Below, in pieces: positions 1 through 9,187 of a DNA stretch of 64,000 nt. Position 1 is the stretch's first letter. Each line of letters opens with the position of its first letter. The notes beneath the pieces are model-generated. The model was given only the letters and a program-made list of their open reading frames with translations. It was not told the DNA's origin and searched no databases. Position numbers and translations under genes: made by a program. The stretch covers positions 175,116 through 239,115 of the forward strand of contig NZ_SEBS01000001.1 of assembly GCF_004211145.1 (NCBI RefSeq), read 5' to 3'. The stretch comes from Flavobacterium sp. GTDB taxonomy: Bacteria; Bacteroidota; Bacteroidia; Flavobacteriales; Flavobacteriaceae.

Positions 1-1922
1 ATTATTCGCTTCGCGGGTTTGCAGTGCAACCGACCATGATCAACGGTTTGCCGGGCTTGAGCAACAGCGGTCTCGATCCTCAGAACATCGAGCGCATCGA
101 GGTCATCAAAGGCCCGTCGGGAACACTCTTCGGCAGCAGCCTGATCTCGTACGGCGGACTCATCAACATCAATACGAAACGCCCTTACAATACGTTCGGT
201 GGCGAACTTTCGTACATCGCGGGAAGCTACGGTTTGAACCGCATCACGGCCGACATCAACACGCCTTTGGATCTCGACCACAAATTGAATTTCCGTTTGA
301 ATGCCGCTTATCACAAGGAAGACAGTTTCCAGGACAGCGGTTTCCGCAAATCACTTTTCGTCGCGCCATCGCTTTCGTATGAGGCGAGCGACCGATTGAC
401 ATTCTTGGTCAACGCCGAGATTATGAACAACGAAAACACGAACGCGACCATGTTGTTCTTTGACCGCGGCGCGCCACTTCGCGTGGTCGACATGAACCAA
501 TTCGGTTACGACAACAAGCGTTCTTACACGAGCAACCAACTTACGATCGAGACGCCATCGTACACGTTGCAAGGCCAGATGTTATACAAAATCAACAAAA
601 ACTGGACGTCTCAAACCGTTTTGTCACGCGGTGCGCAAAAGTCTCAAGGATATTATTCGTACTTGTATGAAGGTTCGCAATTCCTGCCGATTACGGAAGG
701 CGTGACGTTTGCGAGATATATGAACTACCAGGACGTAACGGGCCAGACTACCGATATCCAACAGAACTTCAACGGGGATTTCAACATCGGAAAGATGAGA
801 AACCGTATTGTTGTCGGGCTTGATTACTTTAACCGAACCAATACAGACAACAGTTCAGGCTATGTCGGGAACGGATATGTTTATGTAGGTAACTCGCTTG
901 ACCAGTTCAACGCGGTCCTCGGCATCACTGATCCGACGCAATTCATCGACGACAGCGGAAACCTTACGATCGCCGGAACCGACGCGTTGCTCGAAAGCGC
1001 GCCAATCAACAATAACAAGACAAAACAAGAAGTGTACAGCGCCTATGCGTCGGACGTCTTGAACATCACGCCTGCGCTTTCGGCCATGGCAAGTATCCGC
1101 GTGGACCGTTTCTTCAATTGGGCCGACGCGAACCAAGACAACCCGACGGCTCAGACGGCTTTCTCTCCGAAATTCGGTTTGGTGTACCAGCCAATCGTCG
1201 ACAAGCTTTCAGTTTTCGGAAACTACATGGACGGATTTACGAATACGAGCCCGACGTCGGACATCGTAAGCGGATCGCCGGTTCCGAGAACATTCGGTCC
1301 TGAACATGCGAAACAATTGGAATTCGGCACGAAAATGAATCTTTTCGGAGATAAACTTTCGGCTACGTTCAGCTATTTCAACATCGAGGTCGAAGATGCG
1401 GTGTACACCGTTTTCCTTCCAGATGCAGATCCGACAGACGGTATTCCCGGTGACCAGGTTTCACGTCAGGACGGAGCGCAAAAGAACCGCGGTTTCGAAG
1501 CCGACATCACGGCAAACCCAATCACCGGATTGAACATCGTGTTCGGTTACAGCTATATCGACGCACGTTTGAGACAAGGCGATCCGGAATTTGTGGGTCA
1601 TCGCCCGGAAAGCGCAGGACCGCGTAATTTGGCGAACCTTTGGGCGAGCTACAAGATTTCATCGGGCGCGTTGAACGGTTTCGGGCTTGGATTCGGTGGA
1701 AACTACGCCGACAAGAACCGCATCATGAACCGCGCAACGACAGGAACGTTCACGCTTCCGTCGTACACCGTTTTGAACTCGTCACTATTTTACACGAAAG
1801 AGCATTTCACGATCACGCTTAAAGTCGATAATTTGACGAACAAAGAAACATTCGACGGTTGGTCAACGGTGCACCCGCGCAACATGCGAAGCGTCCTTGG
1901 CGGATTGACGTACAAGTTCTAA
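1..1922 (+). CDS. TonB-dependent siderophore receptor, 5' end missing
   Basis: Outer-membrane gated barrel that imports ferric siderophores using TonB energy. The frame is open from base 3, so the gene enters the window from the left; the first in-frame GTG at 24 is not a credible start because it lies inside the plug domain. The opening residues (YSLRGFAVQPTMINGLPG) match the plug-domain stretch of FhuA/FhuE-type receptors, followed by an IERIEVIKGPSGTLFG segment. The rest is an aromatic-rich beta barrel that ends in a C-terminal phenylalanine (YKF), typical of outer-membrane proteins. About 100-150 N-terminal residues are missing. It is followed by two small membrane proteins and a PepSY protein, a familiar iron-uptake neighbourhood. 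The ligand cannot be told from sequence. Confidence 0.93.
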   Translation, partial: YSLRGFAVQPTMINGLPGLSNSGLDPQNIERIEVIKGPSGTLFGSSLISYGGLININTKRPYNTFGGELSYIAGSYGLNRITADINTPLDLDHKLNFRLNAAYHKEDSFQDSGFRKSLFVAPSLSYEASDRLTFLVNAEIMNNENTNATMLFFDRGAPLRVVDMNQFGYDNKRSYTSNQLTIETPSYTLQGQMLYKINKNWTSQTVLSRGAQKSQGYYSYLYEGSQFLPITEGVTFARYMNYQDVTGQTTDIQQNFNGDFNIGKMRNRIVVGLDYFNRTNTDNSSGYVGNGYVYVGNSLDQFNAVLGITDPTQFIDDSGNLTIAGTDALLESAPINNNKTKQEVYSAYASDVLNITPALSAMASIRVDRFFNWADANQDNPTAQTAFSPKFGLVYQPIVDKLSVFGNYMDGFTNTSPTSDIVSGSPVPRTFGPEHAKQLEFGTKMNLFGDKLSATFSYFNIEVEDAVYTVFLPDADPTDGIPGDQVSRQDGAQKNRGFEADITANPITGLNIVFGYSYIDARLRQGDPEFVGHRPESAGPRNLANLWASYKISSGALNGFGLGFGGNYADKNRIMNRATTGTFTLPSYTVLNSSLFYTKEHFTITLKVDNLTNKETFDGWSTVHPRNMRSVLGGLTYKF

Positions 1923-1947
1923 TTTGAGTAACAAACACAGCAATTAT

Positions 1948-1973
1948 GCCCTGATCACGCGATCGGGGCTTTT
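1948..1973 (+). terminator. hairpin after the receptor gene
   Basis: A 9-bp stem (1948-1956 with 1961-1969, one G-T pair, 4-base loop) followed by TTTT. It lies 25 bases after the receptor stop and 20 bases before the next start, so it may only partly terminate transcription into the small membrane genes. Confidence 0.6.
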
Positions 1974-1991
1974 GCACTAAAAGACCAGCCT

Positions 1992-2327
1992 ATGATAACC
2001 GCTGCCGCCTTTCTTGCGTTTTCGGGATTTTTCGCGGGTTACAACAGTTCTGCAAAAGCAGTGCACGTTGGCCACTCGCGTATCGAAAATGCGTTGCGCG
2101 ATAATACTTCCGAAGCTAAAAAAGTAGCCGTCGGATTGCTTTTATTATCGCTTACCTTATCAATCTTGTACAGCGGGATCGCAGCCGGAACATTCCTTTT
2201 CTTTGTATTCTTGATGGTTTCGGGAAGTTTGATCGTGTTGTTGTCGCCGTTGAAAATCGTGACGTTGCGATCGGCATTGGTGGTTTTTGTGTTGTCGGGA
2301 ATTGTCGAAATCTTATTCCTTCTTTGA
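1992..2327 (+). CDS. small membrane protein, DUF3325-like
   Basis: A 111-residue protein with about four hydrophobic segments (N-terminal segment, then roughly residues 45-62, 65-82 and 93-110). Size, segment layout and position between a siderophore receptor and a PepSY membrane protein resemble DUF3325 proteins of proteobacterial iron-uptake clusters. The family assignment is by layout and context, not by a recognised motif. The function of such proteins is unknown; a role in iron or siderophore handling at the inner membrane is inferred from linkage. The stop is one base before the next start, so the two are probably co-translated. Confidence 0.75.
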   Translation: MITAAAFLAFSGFFAGYNSSAKAVHVGHSRIENALRDNTSEAKKVAVGLLLLSLTLSILYSGIAAGTFLFFVFLMVSGSLIVLLSPLKIVTLRSALVVFVLSGIVEILFLL

Positions 2328-2328
2328 C

Positions 2329-2613
2329 ATGCCGGCGAACAAAAAATATTTGACACCGGCGTTCTGGCCGCGATTCGCGAAGATTTCGGCTGCGATTCTA
2401 GGAAGCTATCTAGTTTCGATGACGTTTCATTTGATGCTCGCAAGTTGGTTCAGCCGACCCGAAGTCATCATCACGACGGCGTTTACGGGTTTCCTACTTT
2501 GGGTAACGCTCATGATCGTGACGTTTTTGGCGAAAAGCGGATTGAAAATGTGGGGACTTTATTTGGTGGTTTCGGCGGTGTTTTGGGGCATTGGGTATCT
2601 TGGGCAAGTTTGA
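2329..2613 (+). CDS. small membrane protein, DUF3649-like
   Basis: The ATG at 2329, right after the upstream TGA, gives a 94-residue protein; an earlier in-frame start at 2287 would lie inside the previous gene. Three hydrophobic segments (about residues 16-33, 43-64 and 72-91) follow a short basic N-terminus (MPANKKYLTPAFWPRFAK). Length, topology and context resemble DUF3649, which is found beside DUF3325 and PepSY genes in iron-uptake clusters. No catalytic motif is visible. Confidence 0.72.
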   Translation: MPANKKYLTPAFWPRFAKISAAILGSYLVSMTFHLMLASWFSRPEVIITTAFTGFLLWVTLMIVTFLAKSGLKMWGLYLVVSAVFWGIGYLGQV

Positions 2614-2629
2614 ATCGGAAAGTTTATTC

Positions 2630-2738
2630 GTTGATGTATTGATGCGTTGATTTGAATACTTGCCTCCCGATTGGACCTTAAATTTGAACGCGAGAGATTG
2701 ACTCGAATCAACGCATCAACAAACAACGCATCAACAGA
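2630..2738. repeat. intergenic word-repeat inverted arms (word GTTGATGC)
   Basis: The left arm (2630-2656) has repeats of GTTGATG/ATTGATGCG. The right arm (2703-2738) carries the complementary words CGAATCAACGCATCAAC and AACGCATCAAC. The arms can pair imperfectly around a unique ~45-base centre. It fills the gap between the DUF3649-like and PepSY genes. Confidence 0.7.
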
Positions 2739-2743
2739 AAACT

Positions 2744-4285
2744 ATGGAAAACAGAAAATACAACATTCTCTTTCACCTTCACACCGTAAGCGGCATCGTG
2801 ATCAGCGTCGTGCTGTTCGTGATTTTCTTCGCGGGTTCGTTTGCGTTTTTTCGCGACGACATCAACAGTTGGCAGCACAACCAATCGAGCGCCAACAACG
2901 AATATCTTGACATCGACATCGATAAAGCACTCATAAAACTTGACAGCGGATACATTTTGCAGGGTCGGACGTTCCAATTGAGCAGGCCGTTCCGCGAGCA
3001 GGAATTCATTGCGCATCTCGATCCCACAAAGGATTCGCTGGCCGACAAAAAAGCGAGGATACACGAGTATTTCTACGTAAATCCGACGACGTACAAAATG
3101 AAGACCTACGACCAGGCTTACGGTCTAGGCGAATTTTTGTACCGATTGCACTTTTTGGCGCAAATCCCGTATCCGTACGGTTATTATTTGGCGGGATTCA
3201 CGGCCTTGTTCTTCCTCTTTGCGATCATCACGGGCGTTTTGGTCCATTGGAAAAAGATCATTTCTAACTTCTATGTGTTCCGACCGAAGGAAAAACTCAA
3301 GACGATGTGGACCGATGCGCACACGGCTCTGGGCATGATCGGGATGCCATTCCAATTCGTGTACGCGGTTACGGGGGCATTTTTCCTGATCAATATTTTC
3401 CTCGTCGCTCCTACCGTGATGACGCTTTACAAAGGCGACGACGCGAAACTCTACCGGGAATTGGGTTACACGAATATTGAATATGAGTTTGCGAACAAGC
3501 GCGCTCCGATCGCGATCAATTTCAACGAAATCGCTGCGACCGCCAAAAAGCAATTCAAGGATTTCAACATCACGATGATCGAAATCCAGAATTACGGCGA
3601 CGCGAACATGCACGTGATCGCCGAGGGCGCGATCCCACGGGCGACGAAATTCACGGGAATCGGCAAAGTGATTTTCGACGCGAAGGGAAACATCGTCAAA
3701 AAGAAAGATCCGTATCAAACCAATTCGTATCTCGAGGGCACAAAAGACGTGTTGTACCGAATCCATTATGGCGATTATGCCGGTTATACGCTCAAGATCG
3801 TGAGTTTCGTGATGGGATTGCTCACGTGTTTCGTGATTCTGTCGGGCGTGATGTTATGGCTTACGGCCCGGAACAAGAAAAATACCGACGCGAAGAAAAA
3901 GCGTTTCAACAACCGCGTCGTGCGTATATATCTCGCCATTTCGATGAGCATGTATCCTGTTACGGCGGCAGCTTTCATGGCGGTGAAAATCTATCCTGAA
4001 GCTGAGATGAACTTTTTGTATGCGTTTTATTTCACAGCATGGTTGTTGCTCACGATTCTGTTGCTGCTCAAAAAAGACTACGGATTTACGACTCGTTTTT
4101 GTTTGGCCGCGGGGAGTGTTTTGGGATTTTCGATTCCGATCACGAACGGGATTTTGACCGGTAATTGGTTTTGGATGGCGCTTGACGCAGGATTGTTCCA
4201 GGTCGCGTTCATCGATATATTCTGGAACGTCTTGGCTATCGCGACTTTGTTTGCGTTTTTAAAATCGAGAACGGCGAAAGTTTAG
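2744..4285 (+). CDS. PepSY-associated TM helix protein
   Basis: A 513-residue inner-membrane protein of the PepSY_TM family, often linked to siderophore receptors and proposed to act as a periplasmic ferric-siderophore reductase or uptake partner. The first membrane helix follows MENRKYNILFHLHTVSG, whose histidines are typical of the family. Further helices lie near residues 145-167, 200-226, 343-367 and a C-terminal cluster from about 390. The large loop after helix 1 and the loop at about 230-340 are the likely periplasmic PepSY portions. It closes the iron-uptake cluster and ends just before a convergent terminator. Confidence 0.88.
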   Translation: MENRKYNILFHLHTVSGIVISVVLFVIFFAGSFAFFRDDINSWQHNQSSANNEYLDIDIDKALIKLDSGYILQGRTFQLSRPFREQEFIAHLDPTKDSLADKKARIHEYFYVNPTTYKMKTYDQAYGLGEFLYRLHFLAQIPYPYGYYLAGFTALFFLFAIITGVLVHWKKIISNFYVFRPKEKLKTMWTDAHTALGMIGMPFQFVYAVTGAFFLINIFLVAPTVMTLYKGDDAKLYRELGYTNIEYEFANKRAPIAINFNEIAATAKKQFKDFNITMIEIQNYGDANMHVIAEGAIPRATKFTGIGKVIFDAKGNIVKKKDPYQTNSYLEGTKDVLYRIHYGDYAGYTLKIVSFVMGLLTCFVILSGVMLWLTARNKKNTDAKKKRFNNRVVRIYLAISMSMYPVTAAAFMAVKIYPEAEMNFLYAFYFTAWLLLTILLLLKKDYGFTTRFCLAAGSVLGFSIPITNGILTGNWFWMALDAGLFQVAFIDIFWNVLAIATLFAFLKSRTAKV

Positions 4286-4370
4286 ATGTCTGGATAAACC
4301 TCAAAGGTTTGGCAAGAAAACCAATTTCGTCAAAATTCAAGTATATCTTTCCTACCAAAAAGCATAAAAA

Positions 4371-4400
4371 AAGGCTGTCAAAAAATTGACAGCCTTTTCT
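4371..4400. terminator. bidirectional terminator
   Basis: A perfect 10-bp stem (4371-4380 with 4387-4396) has A-runs before it and T-runs after it, so it can end both the PepSY gene and the convergent YwqK-like gene. Confidence 0.85.
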
Positions 4401-4416
4401 ATTACTTGAAATGAAC

Positions 4417-4761
4417 TTATTTTTTCGCGATCGCGTCTTGCTTCCAGTTTTGGACCGATGCGATTCGGCTATTCGAATAATCTACTTCGCTCAAAACGGC
4501 GTCGTTCCAAAAGAACCATTTGCCTGTCTTCTCACCTGAAGCGTATTCCCCGATTGATTTTTTGTTTCCGTTCATATCGAAAGCGATCCATTTACCGTCG
4601 GCTTTGCCATCCTTGAAGAAACCTTCCTGGGCAATTTGTCCGTTATCGTAATAATATGTAGCTTTCACTAAATCGCCAACAGCTTCCAGTTTTGGTTGTG
4701 TTTCCTGGGCCGAAACAAGGGCCGAAACCAACATCGCCGCAGATATAAAATACTTTTTCAT
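4417..4761 (-). CDS. secreted MORN-type repeat protein, YwqK-like
   Basis: A 114-residue protein starting at the ATG at 4761; longer in-frame starts lie upstream of the promoter. A signal peptide (MKKYFISAAMLVSALVSAQ) is followed by MORN_2-like repeats: YYDNGQIAQEGFFKDGKADGK, then YASGEKTGKWFFWND. Bacteroidota proteins of this kind are often annotated as YwqK-family antitoxin, but the signal peptide makes an exported role more likely than a toxin-antitoxin role. No toxin partner is adjacent. Function unknown. Confidence 0.8.
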   Translation of the reverse strand: MKKYFISAAMLVSALVSAQETQPKLEAVGDLVKATYYYDNGQIAQEGFFKDGKADGKWIAFDMNGNKKSIGEYASGEKTGKWFFWNDAVLSEVDYSNSRIASVQNWKQDAIAKK

Positions 4762-4790
4762 TATAGTAGGTTTTTCGGTTAATAACAAAA

Positions 4791-4822
4791 CAAATATATA
4801 GAAGTACTTTACACAAACCAAA
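4791..4822 (-). promoter_or_regulatory. promoter for the YwqK-like gene
   Basis: On the minus strand TATATTTG (4798-4791) fits the Bacteroidota -7 box TAnnTTTG, and TTTG (4822-4819) lies 20 bases upstream as the -33 box. The start codon is 30 bases downstream. Confidence 0.75.
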
Positions 4823-4871
4823 CTTTCGCTTAACAATTTGGTAACATTAGAAAAAACTTAACATTGGAAAA

Positions 4872-4900
4872 TAAGAAACCCTGCAATGACGCAGGGTTTC
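4872..4900 (-). terminator. terminator of the TlpA-like gene
   Basis: A perfect 10-bp stem (4875-4884 with 4891-4900, 6-base loop) followed on the minus strand by a T-rich run. It lies 30 bases past the thioredoxin gene stop. Confidence 0.85.
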
Positions 4901-4930
4901 AAGTTATTGGATATTTTTTATCCTTATTTT

Positions 4931-5914
4931 TTATTTGAGTAACTGATCCAGTTGCGCGGTCAATTGTGGATCCGACGGACGGAACGCATCGGCATCGACG
5001 ACTTTCCCGTCAGGCCCGATAAGAATGAAACGCGGGATCGAATTGATTCCGAACGCTTGTACCCATTCTGATCTCCAATCGGCGTCTGCGTACAATTGAA
5101 CGCCTCCGAGTTTTTTCTCGACGACAAATTTCTTCCACTTTTCGTAATCTTTCTTTTCGTCGATTGAGATACTCACGAATTCGATTTTCTTGCCGTGGTA
5201 TTTTTCCTCGACTTTTTGAAGGAATGGAATTTCCTGACGGCAAGGCCCGCACCAAGTCGCCCAAGTATCGATGTACACATATTTACCTTTATATAGGTCA
5301 GACAATTTTGTCTTTCCGCCTTTGTGGTTTTCGTACTCGAACAGTGGCGATTGGCTGCCTTCAAGTTTCGCCTGGGCGGCCTTGGCTGCAAACATTTGCT
5401 CCATTTGTGCCTCGCCCTGCTTCATGCCCATCAATAGTTGGGTTTTGAACGTTTCGCTGATTTCTTTGTCGGCGAGTTTGGCATTGATTCCTTCAGAAAA
5501 TTTCGCGTAAGCAGCTTTCACGGCTGCAAGATCGCCTTTCTCCATAACTGGCTCAAGTTGTTCCTGACCCAATGAGAAAGCGGCCATTACGTTGCTTTCG
5601 GCTGAACCTTTTCCTGAATACACCAAGGTTTCGTCGAACATTTTGGCGTCGAGTTTGAGGTTGATGTCAGATCCTGGTTTCAGGTACATCGTTGTGGTTT
5701 CGGCACCGTCGTTGAGTTGATAGAAACCTTCAGTAACTTCAAAAGTATCCGAAAAAACTCCGTTTTTAATTGGAATCGCTTTTTTGAATGTGCGGCTTGC
5801 GATTTTGATCGTGTCCGAATTTCTATTCTCAATCTTGGCGGTGAATTTTACCTTGTTATCCTGCGCGAACACTCCCGCGGCGGCAAAAAGCATCGCAACT
5901 ACTATTTTCTTCAT
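4931..5914 (-). CDS. DUF4369-TlpA family thiol-disulfide oxidoreductase
   Basis: A 327-residue exported protein. The start at 5914 gives a signal peptide (MKKIVVAMLFAAAGVFAQ); the longer open frame upstream is repeat DNA. Residues ~20-115 form a DUF4369 beta domain, ~120-185 a helical linker, and ~190-327 an AhpC/TlpA thioredoxin fold with the redox motif WATWCGPC (Cys222 and Cys225). It ends with the usual GINSIPRFILIGPDGK cis-proline segment. Likely reduces disulfides or apocytochromes in the periplasm; the substrate is not evident. Single gene with its own terminator. Confidence 0.92.
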   Translation of the reverse strand: MKKIVVAMLFAAAGVFAQDNKVKFTAKIENRNSDTIKIASRTFKKAIPIKNGVFSDTFEVTEGFYQLNDGAETTTMYLKPGSDINLKLDAKMFDETLVYSGKGSAESNVMAAFSLGQEQLEPVMEKGDLAAVKAAYAKFSEGINAKLADKEISETFKTQLLMGMKQGEAQMEQMFAAKAAQAKLEGSQSPLFEYENHKGGKTKLSDLYKGKYVYIDTWATWCGPCRQEIPFLQKVEEKYHGKKIEFVSISIDEKKDYEKWKKFVVEKKLGGVQLYADADWRSEWVQAFGINSIPRFILIGPDGKVVDADAFRPSDPQLTAQLDQLLK

Positions 5915-5955
5915 GTTGTTGATTTTTGATTCCCGTAAAAATAAAGGTTTTTTTG

Positions 5956-6057
5956 GTGCAAAGCGCAAAGTACAGTGTGCAAAGTTCTCTCTTAGCAAAA
6001 TATTGTTTTCACGTCTGATTTCACCATCGTTTGGCCTTTGTACTTTGCACTTTGCAC
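5956..6057. repeat. intergenic word-repeat inverted arms (word GTGCAAA)
   Basis: Arms 5956-5974 and 6039-6057 are inverted copies with one mismatch in 19. Each is made of repeated GTGCAAA/GCAAAGTA words, and a further GTGCAAAG follows the left arm. It lies between divergent tlpA-like and aspS genes. Confidence 0.75.
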
Positions 6058-6124
6058 TTTCCACAAATCAGTAAAAGCGATGTCAACACATCCAATCAAA
6101 CTTCCAGTTCTACGTGAACTACAA

Positions 6125-6269
6125 ATAGCCCCGATACAAGCGGATAGCCTTTTGCAGAAATCGCGTCGGTTTTTCACGGTTGCGGCAACGACCGAAGGAA
6201 GTTCGCCGCAACCGTAGAAAAACAAGCGATTTCAAGAAAGCTATAAGCGGTTAGCGGGAATGAGCTCCT
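6125..6269. repeat. REP-like palindromic element, copy A
   Basis: The conserved left end AGCCCCGATaCAAGCGG and right end AAGCGGTTAGCGGGaatGAG match copy B at 16.0 kb. Between them an inner hairpin (GTTTTTCACGGTTGCGGC against its near-complement ending GAAAAAC) and an outer AAATCGC/GCGATTT pairing form a long stem. No coding potential is seen. Confidence 0.75.
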
Positions 6270-6450
6270 GAAAATCAACATCAAAACTTTAGCAAAATGT
6301 ACATTTTTTCTGCACTCAAGATATTTCGGGATTTCGTAGGGACGACATCGCCCTTTCCCCGTAATCGCAAAGTTCGGGCATTCCCAATTGCGCGCCATGC
6401 ATAAAAAATATACCATTTGCTAAACTTGCATCAATACGAAAGTCGATTGT

Positions 6451-6520
6451 CATAACGCGAAATACAGCTGATAAATCCTGCTCGATTGTCCTTTTGACTT
6501 TCGACTTTCGACTTTTGACT
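6451..6520. repeat. intergenic word-repeat inverted arms (word AAAGTCG)
   Basis: A left arm near 6451 (CGAAAGTCGATTGTCA) faces a right arm made of tandem GACTTTCGACTTTCG and GACTTTTGAC words ending about 6520. The right arm runs into the aspS promoter. The same word is used at 22.3 kb. Confidence 0.6.
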
Positions 6521-6530
6521 ATTTTATGTT

Positions 6531-6538
6531 TATTTTTG
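6531..6538 (+). promoter_or_regulatory. -7 box of the aspS promoter
   Basis: TATTTTTG fits TAnnTTTG and lies 17 bases before the ATG at 6556. It rules out the in-frame ATG at 6526, which is upstream of the predicted transcription start. Confidence 0.65.
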
Positions 6539-6555
6539 CACCAAATTTCAACAAA

Positions 6556-8307
6556 ATGTACAGAAGCCATACCTGCGGGGAACTCAATTCGTCTCATATC
6601 AATTCTCAAGTTACGCTTGCCGGCTGGGTGCAGAAGTCACGCGACAAAGGTTTCATGTCGTGGGTCGATTTGCGCGATAGATACGGGATCACGCAATTGA
6701 TTTTCGATTCGGAGCGCACCGACAAGGACGTGTTCGAAAAGGCGCGCACGTTGGGCCGTGAGTTCGTCATACAGGTCATCGGAACCGTGATCGAGCGCGA
6801 GTCGAAAAACCCGAACATGGCCACGGGCGACATCGAAATATTAGTGAGCGAACTCAACATTTTGAATCCTGCGCTTTTGCCGCCGTTCACGATCGAGGAC
6901 GAAACCGATGGTGGCGAGGAACTGCGCATGAAATACCGTTATCTCGACATCCGACGCAATCCCGTCAAGAACAGTTTGTTGTTCCGACATAAGGTTTCGA
7001 TGGAAGTCCGAAAATATTTGTCGGATCAAGGATTTTGCGAGGTCGAAACGCCTTACCTGATCAAGTCAACGCCTGAAGGTGCGCGCGATTTCGTCGTGCC
7101 TTCGCGCATGAATCCGGGACAGTTTTACGCGTTGCCGCAATCGCCACAAACGTTCAAGCAACTTTTGATGGTGGGCGGAATGGACAAATATTTCCAGATC
7201 GTAAAATGTTTCCGCGACGAGGATTTGCGCGCTGACCGTCAGCCCGAATTCACGCAGATCGACTGCGAAATGGCATTTGTCGAGCAAGAAGATATCTTGA
7301 ATATGTTCGAAAGTTTGACGCGTCATTTATTGAAGGAAATCAAAGGCATCGACGTCGACAAATTTCCGCGCATGACGTACGATCACGCGATGAAGACATA
7401 CGGAAACGACAAACCGGATATTCGTTTCGGGATGGAATTCGGGGAACTGAATTCGGTTGCGCAACATAAGGAATTCGGCGTTTTCAATTCAGCTGAATTG
7501 GTGGTTGGAATCGCGGCCCCGAAATGCGGCGAATTCACACGCAAGGAAATCGACGGCTTGATCGACTGGGTAAAACGCCCGCAGATCGGCGCATCGGGAA
7601 TGGTGTACGTGAAATGCAACGAAGACGGAACTTACAAATCGTCGGTCGATAAATTCTACGATCAGGACGATTTGAAAAAATGGGCCGACGTTACGGACGC
7701 GAAAGCCGGCGACATGATTTTCGTGTTATCTGGTCCCGCCGATAAAACAAGAAGCCAACTTTCGGCCTTGCGTATGGAACTCGCAACGCGTCTCGGACTT
7801 AGAAAACCCGAGGAATTCGCACCGCTTTGGGTCGTTGATTTTCCACTTTTGGAACTCGACGAGGAAAGCGGCCGCTACCATGCGATGCACCATCCGTTCA
7901 CGTCTCCGAAACCTGAGGACATGGCGCTTTTGGAAACGGCTCCCGGAAAAGTGCGCGCGAACGCTTACGATATGGTGTTGAACGGGAACGAGATTGGCGG
8001 CGGTTCGATCCGAATCCACGACAAGGCGACACAACAATTGATGTTCAAATATTTAGGCTTCAGCGATGAGGAAGCGCGCAACCAGTTCGGGTTCTTGATG
8101 GACGCGTTCCAGTTCGGGGCGCCGCCTCACGGTGGTTTGGCTTTCGGTCTGGACCGATTGACCGCGATTTTGGGTGGGCAGGAAACCATCCGCGATTTCA
8201 TTGCGTTCCCGAAAAACAATTCGGGCCGTGATGTGATGATAGACGCGCCGTCGGCCATCAACGATTTACAACTGAACGAATTGCAAATTAAACTCGACGT
8301 AAAATAG
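6556..8307 (+). CDS. aspS: aspartyl-tRNA synthetase
   Basis: Charges tRNA-Asp with aspartate using ATP. The 583-residue length is usual for bacterial AspRS. The N-terminal OB-fold anticodon-binding domain covers residues ~1-110. The class II catalytic core has motif 2 ([16 protein letters not shown]) and motif 3 ([10 protein letters not shown]). The bacterial GAD insertion domain lies at about residues 290-410. It starts at [11 protein letters not shown], chosen because the -7 box lies just upstream. Stands alone as a housekeeping gene. Confidence 0.97.
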   Translation: MYRSHTCGELNSSHINSQVTLAGWVQKSRDKGFMSWVDLRDRYGITQLIFDSERTDKDVFEKARTLGREFVIQVIGTVIERESKNPNMATGDIEILVSELNILNPALLPPFTIEDETDGGEELRMKYRYLDIRRNPVKNSLLFRHKVSMEVRKYLSDQGFCEVETPYLIKSTPEGARDFVVPSRMNPGQFYALPQSPQTFKQLLMVGGMDKYFQIVKCFRDEDLRADRQPEFTQIDCEMAFVEQEDILNMFESLTRHLLKEIKGIDVDKFPRMTYDHAMKTYGNDKPDIRFGMEFGELNSVAQHKEFGVFNSAELVVGIAAPKCGEFTRKEIDGLIDWVKRPQIGASGMVYVKCNEDGTYKSSVDKFYDQDDLKKWADVTDAKAGDMIFVLSGPADKTRSQLSALRMELATRLGLRKPEEFAPLWVVDFPLLELDEESGRYHAMHHPFTSPKPEDMALLETAPGKVRANAYDMVLNGNEIGGGSIRIHDKATQQLMFKYLGFSDEEARNQFGFLMDAFQFGAPPHGGLAFGLDRLTAILGGQETIRDFIAFPKNNSGRDVMIDAPSAINDLQLNELQIKLDVK

Positions 8308-8397
8308 AGAATTCTCATTGAATTCGTCAATTTTTCTTAAAATTGGCATTTATTGTATTTTTTTTAACGCAGTTAACCAACGTATCGCATTAAAGTT

Positions 8398-8405
8398 TAA
8401 ATTTG
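8398..8405 (+). promoter_or_regulatory. -7 box of the cold-shock gene promoter
   Basis: TAAATTTG matches TAnnTTTG and lies 29 bases before the start codon of the cold-shock gene. No clear -33 TTG is seen at the usual spacing. Confidence 0.6.
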
Positions 8406-8434
8406 TTACAATCTAACTTTTTATCCGATTTACA

Positions 8435-8632
8435 ATGCGTACAGGTACAATTAAATTCTACATTGAGTCCAAGGGATATGGATTCATCACCGATGATGAA
8501 ACTGGAAAAGACATCTTCGTACATGCGACAGGCGTAAAAGCCGAAAACCTCAAGGAAGGCGACCAAGTCAACTACGAGGAAGAAGAAGGCCGAAAAGGCA
8601 AGGTTGCAGCACAGGTAACATTGTTAAAATAA
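8435..8632 (+). CDS. cold-shock domain protein (CspA family)
   Basis: A 65-residue single-stranded nucleic-acid-binding protein that acts as an RNA chaperone in the cytoplasm. It has RNP1-like KGYGFITDD and RNP2-like DIFVHAT, the two aromatic RNA-binding motifs of the cold-shock fold. The sequence starts MRTGTIKFYIESKGYGF. Single gene with its own promoter and a terminator 30-60 bases after the stop. Confidence 0.95.
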   Translation: MRTGTIKFYIESKGYGFITDDETGKDIFVHATGVKAENLKEGDQVNYEEEEGRKGKVAAQVTLLK

Positions 8633-8665
8633 TTGCTTCTATATAGCTAGTTTTTACAAAAGGCC

Positions 8666-8693
8666 AAGCGTCTCCGTCAGGGGGCGCTTTTTT
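8666..8693 (+). terminator. terminator after the cold-shock gene
   Basis: Stem 8666-8675 with 8680-8689 followed by TTTTTT. Confidence 0.8.
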
Positions 8694-8762
8694 CATACGT
8701 AACAATCTTATTTATAATCAATAAAAATTAGCGTTGCTAACCATTACCACAGCCGTCGCGGG

Positions 8763-8793
8763 TTGTTTTTTTATGGGGATGCCGTTATCTTTG
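8763..8793 (+). promoter_or_regulatory. promoter of the nuo operon
   Basis: TTG (8763-8765), 20 bases, then TATCTTTG (8786-8793): an exact match to the Flavobacterium-type promoter TTG-N20-TAnnTTTG. The nuoA start is 26 bases downstream. Confidence 0.85.
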
Positions 8794-8818
8794 CAGTTAT
8801 TCAAAAGCCTATTTCTCT

Positions 8819-9184
8819 ATGGAAACCAATCAAGCCGATTATCTTCCGATTCTAATACAACTTGGCCTTGCCGTAGGTTTTGTGGTCATGACGATCATCG
8901 GGTCGTCTTTTTTGGGCCCGAGCCGCAAGTCGATGAACAAGGACAAGAACTTCGAATGTGGTATCGAATCCATTGGTAACGCGCGCATTCCGTTCTCGGT
9001 AAAATATTTTCTCGTGGCGATTTTGTTCGTGTTGTTCGACGTCGAGGTGATCTTCATGTATCCATGGGCGACGAATTTCAAGGAAATGGGATTGGAAGGC
9101 CTTGCGAAGATGTCGATTTTCATGTTCCTGCTTATCGTCGGGTTCGTGTATGTGATCCGCAAGAAAGGGCTTGAATGGGAATAA
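8819..9184 (+). CDS. nuoA: NADH-quinone oxidoreductase subunit A
   Basis: First gene of the complex I operon; a 121-residue subunit with three membrane helices. The loop KNFECGIESIGNARIPFSVKYFLVAILFVLFDVE holds the conserved Cys-Gly and FDVE features of NuoA/ND3. It forms part of the proton-pumping membrane arm near the quinone site. A strong TTG-N20-TAnnTTTG promoter lies directly upstream, so transcription of the whole set probably begins here. Confidence 0.95.
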   Translation: METNQADYLPILIQLGLAVGFVVMTIIGSSFLGPSRKSMNKDKNFECGIESIGNARIPFSVKYFLVAILFVLFDVEVIFMYPWATNFKEMGLEGLAKMSIFMFLLIVGFVYVIRKKGLEWE

Positions 9185-9187
9185 CTA

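Noticed and set aside
4417..4761. Toxin-antitoxin locus from the YwqK-like name
   Set aside because: No toxin gene is adjacent and the protein has a signal peptide.
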